Counted from the stretch's first letter, positions 1-8,625 are shown. The stretch is DNA of 12,317 bases from Pleurotus djamor (GCA_029747585.1 JAPEVF010001214.1:1-12317); one strand, 5' to 3'. Numbers and translations: made by a program. The notes: generated from the letters alone by a model not told the origin.

Positions 1-249
1 ACGAGCGAGCATGTGTGTGAGCGGACATTAAAGCTTCGAGTTTCATTTGGGGCTAGCGTCAAGTAAGTATCATAAATCCATAAGTACAAGGGGCCAGCTG
101 GATCGTATTTGATTGTAGGCGCATATCTATCCAAGATAAATACCGGCAGCAGTACGTCCATACTTTCAATTCGAGGGAGGATGTTCAAGTTGCTGACAAT
201 TAGGCATAGCAGAGGGCGGGCAGATTCAATCGCGAGGATACCAGTATGT

Positions 250-974
250 CTATCGCGCTGGAGCAGGAGAAGTTACATGGCTCGGTGGAACAGTGGCACC
301 CGAAGCTGGAAACGGCGCGACGGCAAGATATTCGCGATATTTGGATAACGGTGTCGCGAAATGCGACGCGATGGATTTGGCCTATCCAGAGATAATAATT
401 AAGAATTATCAGGTATTATAGAAACCAACTTACTTTGGTCCGCATTTCGTTCCATGAGACCTCATCAGTTCCGTTCAACGCCACGAGCATCAACGGTTGA
501 CGAGGACTTTCATCGTCATTCTTCTCTCCACCATCTTTCGCAGGATCCTTGTTCTTCGAGCGGCGTTGAGCCTCAGGAGTTTCCAGTGAAAATATTGGCA
601 TAACGACAAGTCGACCAAGCTGCAAGCAAACTAGCCTTCAGAGGACTGCACTCGGCCACTCATTCGGGATATGTCACCTCACAATCAACCATACCAATGT
701 CCTCATCTTTCGTCTCGCCCCAGAGTTCGCCGCCAAGTCCTACCAGTACCCGAATGTCGTCCTTTGGTCTTGGACATGGGATGTCAGGCTCAGACACACT
801 CGCGTCATTGGATTCCGATTCTGAATCAAAGCCATGGTTATGGCTCGATGCTGAACCGAGATTCGACGCATATGAGATAAGTTGGCCAGAGACGGTGAAC
901 AGTATCGCTGTGTGCAGAGACGGCGGGGACAAAACTTGGTTGAGCGCCGCGTAAAGAGTTGAAAGCGAAAGCAT
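250..974 (-). CDS. LAMTOR2/Ego3-like Roadblock-domain protein (Ragulator/EGO complex subunit candidate)
   Basis: Three exons fit: 974-678, 619-434 and 381-250, giving 204 aa. The introns (620-677 and 382-433) are GT-AG and phase 0. LAMTOR2/Ego3 proteins are small Roadblock/LC7 scaffolds that help anchor Rag GTPases and TORC1 signalling at the lysosome or vacuole. The pattern matches LAMTOR2 in order: an N-terminal helix (MLSLSTLYAALNQVL), a hydrophobic strand with a small polar turn (AILFTVSGQLISYAS, residues 23-37), a 'DIRVLVGLGGELW' helix (73-85), 'MVDCELGRLVVMPI' (95-108), 'LMLVALN' (142-148) and a final helix beginning 'MRTKAKSIASHF'. Two hydrophilic insertions (about 40-70 and 110-139) and a Pro/Ala/Ser tail make it longer than the roughly 125-aa human protein. 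ATG 974 is chosen because it matches the LAMTOR2 N-terminus. An in-frame ATG at 1046, directly after a TAA, would add 24 residues. Family assignment is by motif recall only, without a search. Confidence 0.62.
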
Positions 975-1131
975 CGTCAAAGAGGCACCCCTCAGATGAA
1001 TGGCGTAGGTGACGAGGTTGAAACCCAGCGAACAGCGGAGTTTCATTTACTCAAGAAGAGCAAGTACGTAGAAATCGTGTACATGTATACATGAGGTGAG
1101 GTTTAGAAAGTAGATTTGTAGACAACGGCCC

Positions 1132-1139
1132 TTTAAATA
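1132..1139 (-). promoter_or_regulatory. TATA-like element upstream of the LAMTOR2-like gene
   Basis: The minus strand reads TATTTAAA. It lies about 160 nt upstream of ATG 974 and 86 nt upstream of the alternative ATG 1046, in the gap after the Nvj2-like gene. A TATA-box role is a guess from sequence and position. Confidence 0.25.
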
Positions 1140-1249
1140 GGTAGCAGAAAGAGATACTGCGAATGCAGAGAAGGCACTGTGAATGATAGCAATATATGGC
1201 TGATGGGATAGATAATATACAATGAACCAAGAGACATGCACGAGGCAAA

Positions 1250-4200
1250 TTACGACTCAGGCGCAGCGACTCGACGAGGTGGTAGAGGAGGACCAGGATT
1301 TGATGGTCGAAACACTTGTGAAGGAGGAGTCGGCGTCAGCAGAGAGTCTTCAGCGAGATTGGTGTCATTATTGATGTCGTGAGATTCATGATTCAAACCA
1401 CCATCGGCGTCGACAGAAGCCTTGGAGATGTCACCATCATACGAATTCAACGTGCTAACGTCCGAGTAGTTTGCACTAACCCTTCTTGAAGGGGGCCTGG
1501 AAGATGTGGATTGAGATAACGGATCTTGAGAAGCTCGCTTCATACGGTTGTTATCATCCTTCGAGACGATGTTCTTGAGCGTGTCAGAAGCAGAGGGTAG
1601 AGTAGGCGGAGAATTTTGCGTGGTTGAATCATTTGACTGTATTGAAAGTGAACTTGGCGAAGGATCATTCGCAGCACCTGATATCGCCGTTGGAGTCGAA
1701 CGTGGTGGAAGCGGTGGTGGATTCCGAGTGGGTACAGTGGGAGGGCTTGGTGTGTTTGATCTAGGTGTGCTAGGATCGATGTCCGAAGAGCCTTGCGCAG
1801 CAGTTTGTGCAGAAGTAGACCCAGAAGGTGAATTTCCCATGTCACCCACTGGTCCCGGGGATTTCCAGAACCTACTATACACACTTTGAATTGTTGGATT
1901 TTGCGGCAGTTTTATCCTGCTTCCAGGCCCTTCCTTGTCATTCCGAGCAGGGGAAGGGGAAGTGTGGGGCTCCGGTGCGACGTAACCCATCGACATGACG
2001 TCTCCTCGATGGCTGGCGTGGATACCTGGGATGGTCATCATCATAGCTTGTGGTTGCTTGTGAATAGGAGAAGGAGGGTTGACCGCCTCGTCTTCTAAAT
2101 CAGCGATAACTGAGGCTGAAGGAGCTGACGTTGAAGAAGCTGATAATGATTTGTTAGATGTTTCCGAGCTTTGCGATGGTCTCCGAGAAACCGGTTCCTG
2201 CTCGCCGAGAGAAGGCCTCGAGGATGATGTAGGAATACCCAGTCCAGGAGCACTAATAACTCGGGCTCTCGTCTTCCCATTATCCGGAATCAGGATGGGG
2301 TTCGAGCTGGTCGACCCGATGTCCGCTCTTAGAAACCCACTACCACTCGATCCTTGAACTCCATGGGAATCAGCTTCCTTGCTCTTATCCCTCCTCTCCG
2401 CAACAGCAGCCCTGACCTCTGCATAACTTTGTCTCGCCCTTTGTGCCACGCTCCCATTAGGATCAAATATTCTTGACCCGATCGAGCCATGGTCTGGGAG
2501 ATCTTCGCCACCAGAAGTATCTCCATTCTGCTCCCGTTCCTTATTCGCGTCCTTACGGAGATTGGCCCAATTCATTCCCCACTTCTTCATTGCTTCTTTC
2601 GCCGTGTTACTGAGAACTTGCTTGTCCGGAGCGCGTTGCTTTAATTGTGACAGGAAGCTCGTTGGACTCGCGGGGGTGGATGGAAGATTGCTCCCTCTGG
2701 AGGAAGCAGACGTAGATTCAGCATTTCTAGATGAAACGGCACTGATTGCACTTCCATCTGTGTACGCGCTGACTTCTGAGCCATCCGAAGACACGGAAAG
2801 TGCTTTCTTGTGATTTGACTGTCTGGACGTTGGCCGACTCGGGGCAGGTGACAGGTGTTTTTGAACTTCGAGGTCGTCGTCTGTGCTCGGGACTGTAGCT
2901 TCCTTGCTTTGCTGTGAAACTGACCGAAGAGTCTGACTGGCGGCAAGTTCTGGTTTGCTCAACGTCTGGTCTTGTGCAGAGGTCGACGGAGCGGCGGGAT
3001 CTTGTTGAATGAGATCGCTAAGCTCATCGCTTCGTAGCCCCGAAAACCATGTCCGGCGACGATTCATAGTATTGCTACCGCTGCTTGAATTACTATCTAG
3101 CTCCGAGCTAGGCATGATAGTGGGGACACTTTGAACATTGGCAATTTCTGGAGGGATGGGGGTTGTGGTGTCCTTCGATGAGCTTGAAGTGGACTCGGTG
3201 GAAGGATCGTTCGTCATGGCGGGAGCGGAAACGGTGGACAATGTCTCAGAAGGAGCTTGGTCCTGGGTGAACAGCGAAGGCGATGGCACGTTATGTCGAG
3301 ACGCGTCGCTCCAGATACCCCCACGATGGGCATAAGGAGAACTCTCAAAGAATGCGATATCGTCCATATTAGGCATAACGATCGATTCTTGGATCTACGA
3401 ACAGTAAGACGAGCATCAAGCGAAGAGGATAATGACTCACGATTTCCTTGAGACGCGCTTCGATGGTGCTCAAGATCATAGTCCAGGTAATTTGGCGGTC
3501 GCTTACGATCGGTTCTACGGCGAGAACCATACGAGGTGTCTGCGTGAAAGCGTACCAAATACGGTTACTTGGAGGCCGCTTGACCTTGACCAGGAGGTTG
3601 CCTTCGATTTCCTTCAATACAGCAGCCAGAACCAGTTTGACGTTATAGGGCTTGAACCTAGCACCGAGGTTGATCGTTGCAGTGGTTTCAATGGTTATGC
3701 GTATTTCACCCTTGTACTGTAGATGAACCTCCAGCGATGCATCACCCTCCTTCGTGAGCTCTTTGAGCATAGGCTTGCTCAGCGTAGGTGGTCTGTTACC
3801 AACAGACACCTCTCGGACCACAACGTCTGAGAGGAATCCTGGCCGTTTGACCTTGGAGAGCTTCTTCATAAGTCGACCAATGATGTAAGCTTCAAGGGCG
3901 TGTGTGCGGTAATAACTGAAGAAGATGCGGCCTATCAGGGCGTTGAGCCATCGCATTGGAATCACGTCCGGCTGTTCGTCCAAAGTCGTTACGAGTCGAT
4001 TCATGTCGGTTGGACTGAATACGGCGTGCAGAGGAGTGAGAGTCGGACTGAATGCAGGCTGCTCAGAGGCGTGAATGAGTGCGAAGTACCAGTCCTCCAT
4101 CTCAACGTTGGTTCGGGCGAAGATGAACCATGAATCTTTGGGAACACCATCTTCCTTCATCGCTTCACCTCCCTTCTCCCCGTCTGCCACCTTCTCTCCT

Positions 4201-4835
4201 GAAGCCAGGTCTGACTTCCCATCGACATCCACACTCTCCGATGTGGACTGTTTCACCAATGATGGTGTAGCTTCCTGTGGTGTCGAAGGTTTGGCCTGAA
4301 GACATATCGCATTCCGTTTCGCGAACAGCTCTCCATCAAGCTGGCCTTCAGGAAATATGATGGCTTCAAAGCCACTGAGTTCTATAGCCGCTCCGCATTC
4401 CGTCATGGCCTCATCCTCGTACAGATACAACACGTTCCCCTTCAGCACCACATACCACATATCCCGAGGTCGTGAACGTTTCGGGTCCTTCGACCGCGAA
4501 TCAAGAAAGGACCGCACCAGCGTAACATAAGATCCATCACCATTAGATTCCTCGAATGTTTTGCGCATGGTAAGCCAGCCTTTACGCGTCTTCGGTATGT
4601 CGTTGACGTCAGAGGCTGGGACGTCAGAGCTGTGGCCGTCCTCGTCAACAGCTTGTGGCGTATCTTCATGCTGAACGCCCTCGGCGGCAAGGGAGTTTCG
4701 TTTGGCTTTGGCTGGGTCTGGGTCACCAACAGGAACCGAGGTGTATATGGTGAAGAATATTGCTGCTACGATGGCGAGTGGGATGAATGTAAGGCCGCCG
4801 AGGATGTAAGCATAGACCAGAGCCTTGAAGGACAT
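1250..4835 (-). CDS. NVJ2: Nvj2/TEX2-family SMP- and PH-domain lipid-transfer protein
   Basis: Two exons (4835-3441 and 3394-1250) are joined by a 46-nt GTGAGT...GTAG phase-0 intron (3395-3440), giving 1179 aa. Order of parts: an N-terminal membrane segment (about 8-31); a PH-like region (about 84-257, with '[17 protein letters not shown]' and '[11 protein letters not shown]') interrupted by an acidic linker; an SMP lipid-binding domain (about 290-470, from '[17 protein letters not shown]' through '[11 protein letters not shown]' to 'ARLKEI'); then a Ser/Pro-rich, probably disordered tail of about 700 residues. This architecture is that of yeast Nvj2 and animal TEX2, ER-anchored proteins that move lipids at membrane contacts. 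The splice joins 'ARLKEI' to '[12 protein letters not shown]', continuing the SMP end. The tail holds two PPLPPR motifs (1025-1030 and 1167-1172) and one helical island (about 712-747, with '[15 protein letters not shown]'). The ATG lies 12 nt after the upstream mutarotase stop. Confidence 0.9.
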
Positions 4836-4847
4836 TGAAGTTCGAAA

Positions 4848-6105
4848 TTAAGAAAGAGAAGTAAGGTGGAAAGGAGTACGTGTAGAAAGAATGACTGGGG
4901 AATCCGACGAGGCGAGGCCTGAGTATGAATGCGAGGCTGCTACAGAGTGGAGACAAGTAAAGGCTACACGTCTCTCAGGGGTCTTGTCGCCAATACGCTT
5001 GCCATTGTGGGTGTGACCAGGAGCGTTGGTTAGGAATGAACCAGTGGACAGACAGACGTCATCTAATTCATTGATCTTGTCTGCCTGGGGTGCGTAACGC
5101 AGTGAGAAAGGGTATACACACAACTCGGAAATGCATACCTTGATGGTCAAGTTATGGTTCTTGATCGAAAGAGATTCGGGGCCTTCTTTGAGACTTGCGT
5201 CGAGGTTGAACCCCCAGTGCTAGTATCACTCGAGTCAACCTAATGCCTTACGAGGACCGAAGAGCTGGAAATACCTGGGTGAGGTTGATTGGCGTGACGA
5301 CAGGCGATGGACTGTCAAGCTTAGCCCTGTACACGATAACAACACTTCCAAGATCGAATTCTTCATGCGCCTTCACAGGCTCTCCAGGCAGTCTATACTT
5401 TCGCTCCTGTTGTCCAGGACTGACTAAGGCGATGAGAGCTTCAACAAGTAACTTTCCAGGGAAGCCTTGGTCACCATCCGAGGACACGAGCCGGAAGAAG
5501 GCAAACGATTCCGTTGGGTCTTCGGAGCCTGAACTCGTAGCAAGATGCTTCAACTCAGATTCGGTGAATAGTTTAGGCTTCTCGGACAGGACCTCCCAGG
5601 GAAGACAGTCGAAACCCGTAGGACCACCATGAAGGGAGACTTTCGGGTTCTCTATACGAGCCACACTTAGTATACACGAGTGTAGCATACGGTATTGGGA
5701 TCATCACGACGTACCATTTGCTAGCGCAGTGAAATCATTCTTTACACCCTTTCGCTCGACTGTGTGGGTACCGACCGGGATGCGATTTGTATAACGTCCC
5801 ACAACGGTGTTGGTATACTTGCGTCCTTTGTGGTCTTCAGGGGCCTCTGGGCCGATAACGAGATCGTGTGTCTGCCACGCGAATGAAGCCCCAATCAGGT
5901 CATCATCAACCTAGTACAAGGGGATGGATGTACCCTGCCATCTGGCTGGACAATGATTCGATGGATGGTGAGTCCGTGAGGAAGCACCTAAGGTGAATGG
6001 TATCAGTGATGTAACTCTCGTTAATGTTTCAGCACCAGGTACCTCCAAGGCGAGCGACGGGGCGAACGATGGGAGGGTCAATAAGACGGGCTTGAATTCG
6101 GCCAT
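4848..6105 (-). CDS. Aldose 1-epimerase (galactose mutarotase), C-terminally truncated
   Basis: Six exons: 6105-6043, 5987-5934, 5871-5715, 5651-5275, 5219-5139 and 5084-4848 (322 aa). All introns are GT-AG, 54-63 nt. The enzyme interconverts alpha and beta anomers of galactose or glucose. Family motifs appear in order: 'LPHGLTIHRIIVQPDGR' (23-39), 'GRYTNRIPVG' (64-73), 'SLHGG' with His99 (catalytic-site His), 'SSDGDQGFPGKL' and 'LTQHWGFNL' with His218 (second catalytic His). Similarity ends at 'KRIGDKTPE' (about residue 281, position 4974). The next 41 residues are unlike the family and run through CT-rich, promoter-like DNA to the stop. The missing part normally carries the catalytic Glu, so activity is doubtful. 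The first 281 codons have no frameshift or stop, so truncation may be recent or the product may still be made. The start has a good context (CACCATGGCC). It sits 195 nt downstream of galactokinase on the same strand. Confidence 0.85.
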
Positions 6106-6276
6106 GGTGGTTGAGTTGGAAGTGACGATGACGGTGATATCGACCTGACCTTATTGCGGCCCGGACTCCTGACCTGAAATTACGTCAACTCTCTGACCGA
6201 CCCTGTAATTTTTCCGCGGTTACCCCAGACGCTGGTGGACAGTTAAGCTCAAGCTTCAAGTCTACTCATGTACATC

Positions 6277-6284
6277 TATGTACA
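6277..6284 (-). promoter_or_regulatory. Pumilio-type UGUACAUA element in the galactokinase 3' region
   Basis: The minus strand reads TGTACATA, an exact match to the PUF-protein consensus UGUANAUA, beginning 16 nt past the galactokinase stop codon. A second TGTACAT follows 10 nt further downstream. Whether it lies inside the mature 3' UTR depends on the cleavage site, which I cannot see. Confidence 0.25.
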
Positions 6285-6291
6285 TACAATA

Positions 6292-6297
6292 TTTATT
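6292..6297 (-). terminator. Polyadenylation signal of galactokinase
   Basis: The minus strand reads AATAAA three bases after the TAA stop codon (6303-6301). A canonical hexamer this close to the stop implies a very short 3' UTR if it is used. Fungal poly(A) signals are loose, so this is tentative. Confidence 0.4.
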
Positions 6298-6300
6298 TCG

Positions 6301-8484
6301 TTAATCCTCGAATTTAAATACTATAGACGAAAAGGGTCAGTACTTCAGTCGAAACCGATGGAATAAGTTGAAAAACTCACCACAAGCTCCACTGCTAGGC
6401 TTCGTTGCAAAGATAACTTCGTTCAACCTTTCCCCTTCCAAGCCAGTGTAAGGTCCGTATCTAGCCTTCACCTTATCAATGAAAGCATCCACAATATCCT
6501 CGGGGACGAGGGAAACAGTACATCCACCCCACCCCGCACCTAAACGACGCGCCGTTCAGACCTGTCAAAGAAGGAACAGGTACAAGCATTGCTTACCGGT
6601 GAGCCTGCTTCCTAGCGCACCTGCATCTCTGGCAATTTGGGTTAATTCATCTAGCTCAGGACAAGAGCATTGGAACAGATCGGCACAGCTTGACTGCGAG
6701 TCGTTCATCAGTTCGCCAAGATGCTGGAGGATTTGTCCCTGTGTCTTTGCGCCCGAGCCGTCTAAGCACGCTTGTCGGAACTGCAGGACGCGCAGGGCTT
6801 CGGAGAAAACGTGCTTAGCGCGCTTGTAGATTTGGAAGTAGGTAGCCTCGACTGGGAGGTATTTCGGTCAGATAGTCATGGATCAAGAGAAATGTAGAAA
6901 GCCAACCTTCGATCCATGAGAGGTACGTCGATGTGAATTCAACCTCAGATAGTCCAGACACCTCGATCATCTCGTCAATTGTCAACCCAGTTTCCCCTTG
7001 TCGTTCGGTCGTCCGTGGAGACTTCAACCCATCAAGATTCGTCAAGACATTCCCCAGCACCTGAGCCAACTTTTCAGCTGGGAGTTCTGTCCCGTCCGCC
7101 TCTCCTGCGAGCCTCCCTATAACCTCCCGATACGTCACTTTCTCCTTCCTTTCGGCTGTGTCTTTGAGAGGAACCCGCAACAGTCGAGCTAGTAATCGTG
7201 CTCCTACCAAGGTCTCTACAACTCGGAGATTATAGTTTGTCTTTGCCGTTACAGCCTTGTCGGAAACGACCAAAGAATTTGCGCAAACGAAGACAGCGCC
7301 TGGTGGTAGTGGGATGGGCGAAGCGTGTAGAGCCGGGAAGAATGTGATGTAGATTGCTGATCCCGATTGACATATCACCGAAGCAGCTTGATCCAGGCTG
7401 TATACGGAATGAGTGGCAAGACAGTTGAGGTTGAACGACTGTCGCACCCGCCACTGTTAACACCTAATCCCCATCAATATACGATAGAAACTGTAGAAGG
7501 ACACACGACGCACCGACGCGCTTTTCATTTTCCATTGCCATCAATACCAACTCTCCCTTCGTCAAACTTTTCTGATTAGACTCCACATCGTCTAGCTGCG
7601 ACGGATGAATCACTTGAAAGCCGACTGGGAGTTTCTACTGTGAACTTACCTTGCCGTTGACGGCCAAAAAAGATAGCGTACTAGCAACAACCATGGCCGC
7701 ACTTGAGGAAAGCCCGGAGCCGGCTGGAACTGTACCAGTAACAAGGAGGTCAACGGGTGTTGGATGCTTGCTCTTCCCTCCATCATCTGTGCTTGGCGAG
7801 AAGTAACGGTCCAAAACGCCCTACGTAGGTCGACATCAGAGACTATAAATAGTCGCCGAGGGACTCACATAGTATCCCGCCTTAACATAGCTTTCCCAGC
7901 GAAGTTCCTTCGGATTGATGTCTAGATGCCAGCGCTCAACATGAACCACTTCTTGCGCACCAAGCGCTATCTCCGCAGCCGAAGAAAGTCTGCGTTTCGT
8001 TTGGAGAGATGGAGCAAATACTTGACGCGGGTACTTGTGATGGAGGTTCTCGATGATCACACTACCAGAAGTGTGATATAGTTCCGGCTCGTCTGCGACC
8101 TCAACACCTTCCGGAACGGGCCTTGGTGCACACGCGATAAGGATATCTCGTTCCACCGCAGCAGGAAAGGCACCAAAAAGTGCATAATCGATATGCTCGC
8201 CTTCGTCTACAGTTCAGCGATTGACTCAACGAGGAAAGGGGACGATCAACCTATCAAACTTGGTGGAAACGACCGTGTAAGCACTTGTAAATCGTCGACG
8301 CACTGGGAACAACTCACTTGACACGCCCGGGTGCCCTCGCAATATACGCTGGCTTCCTCCCAAACCTCCTTACAAACTCCTCCGTCAGATTACTCCACCG
8401 TTCAGCGTGGTTGAGAGTCGTTCCAATATTCTGGTATAAATCGTTGAGGCTCGTATACACGGGAATCGTTTCTTGCGCAGCCAT
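6301..8484 (-). CDS. GAL1: Galactokinase (GHMP kinase family), ten exons including two microexons
   Basis: Galactokinase phosphorylates alpha-D-galactose with ATP, the first committed Leloir step, in the cytosol. Exons: 8484-8318, 8258-8251, 8200-7869, 7820-7650, 7571-7514, 7463-7448, 7397-6907, 6851-6597, 6539-6381 and 6320-6301. Introns are GT-AG, 48-78 nt; phases agree throughout and give 558 aa, close to yeast Gal1 (528). Motifs: signature 'APGRVNLIGEHIDY' (51-64); ATP loop '[12 protein letters not shown]' (200-211); 'NSGGLDQAAS' (248-257) with catalytic Asp253; GHMP motif 3 '[10 protein letters not shown]' (499-508). Exon 2 is only 8 nt (TTTGATAG) and completes N-L-I-G; exon 6 is 16 nt and gives V-N-S-G-G. 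Leu252 replaces the usual Met before the catalytic Asp. The ATG is the first in frame; the next upstream in-frame candidate is only GTG. Promoter motifs lie at 8535-8579. It is co-oriented with the mutarotase downstream. Confidence 0.93.
7448..7463 (-). other. 16-nt microexon of galactokinase (exon 6)
   Basis: The 16 bases between a GGATTAG acceptor and a GTGCGA donor encode the end of G246, then V-N-S-G and most of G251. They link '...NEKRVG' of exon 5 to 'LDQAASV' of exon 7, as in other fungal galactokinases. Both flanking introns are 50 nt. Confidence 0.8.
8251..8258 (-). other. 8-nt microexon of galactokinase (exon 2)
   Basis: The bases TTTGATAG lie between an AAG acceptor and a GTTGAT donor. 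Joined to the AA ending exon 1 and the GC opening exon 3 they read AAT-TTG-ATA-GGC, which restores both the frame and the invariant N-L-I-G of the galactokinase signature. Unspliced reading hits a TGA at once after GTC-AAG. Confidence 0.82.
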
Positions 8485-8520
8485 CGTCAATCCAAGTCGA
8501 TACACAATGCTTCAGGCGGA

Positions 8521-8528
8521 CACATGTG
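8521..8528. promoter_or_regulatory. CACATGTG palindromic E-box upstream of galactokinase
   Basis: This perfect 8-bp palindrome contains the E-box core CANNTG and sits between the TATA box and the ATG, so probably in the 5' UTR. Function is unknown; a bHLH site is one reading, chance another. Confidence 0.2.
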
Positions 8529-8534
8529 AGAGGA

Positions 8535-8540
8535 TATATA
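8535..8540 (-). promoter_or_regulatory. TATA box of galactokinase
   Basis: TATATA, within CTATATATCC on the minus strand, begins about 50 nt upstream of the start codon. It is the clearest core-promoter element in the window. Confidence 0.5.
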
Positions 8541-8562
8541 GCCGGAAAGACCGGTACGGAGA

Positions 8563-8579
8563 CGGTGCGAGGGGAGCCG
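8563..8579. promoter_or_regulatory. CGG-N11-CCG palindrome, candidate zinc-cluster (Gal4-type spacing) operator
   Basis: CGG at 8563-8565 and CCG at 8577-8579 are separated by exactly 11 bases, the half-site geometry of Gal4. It lies about 22 bp upstream of the TATA box of galactokinase. The inner bases do not match the full Gal4 consensus. Zn2Cys6 factors in general bind CGG half-sites, so binding by some such factor is plausible but unproven. Confidence 0.3.
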
Positions 8580-8625
8580 TGCCATACTTATGTGGGTACT
8601 AGAGTTTGCGGATGAAAGTAGCTGC

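Noticed and set aside
109..348. Plus-strand 79-codon open frame at the left end
   Set aside because: Its right part is antisense to the last exon of the LAMTOR2-like gene and its composition is Arg/Ser-rich, typical of a shadow frame.
974..1046. Longer LAMTOR2-like product from ATG 1046
   Set aside because: The extra 24 residues have no counterpart in LAMTOR2, whereas ATG 974 aligns with its N-terminus. It cannot be excluded from sequence alone.
1078..1094. Palindrome around ATGTATACAT as an operator
   Set aside because: It is short, AT-rich and isolated; nothing links it to a factor or to the neighbouring promoter.
1047..1248. Overlapping short minus-strand open frames between the Nvj2-like and LAMTOR2-like genes
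   Set aside because: They are low-complexity hydrophobic translations of AT-rich promoter DNA, with no family resemblance and no splice need.
4848..4973. A missing mutarotase exon hidden before the Nvj2-like start
   Set aside because: I read all the DNA from 4973 to 4836 on the minus strand; it is CT-rich and holds no segment like the family's C-terminal strands, and no good donor follows 'KTPE'.
5243..5632. 129-codon plus-strand open frame
   Set aside because: It lies antisense to exon 4 of the mutarotase, whose motifs are clear, so it is a shadow.
8201..8317. A single long intron in place of two introns and a microexon in galactokinase
   Set aside because: No acceptor in this interval restores the frame to GEHIDY without TTTGATAG, and N-L-I would be lost.
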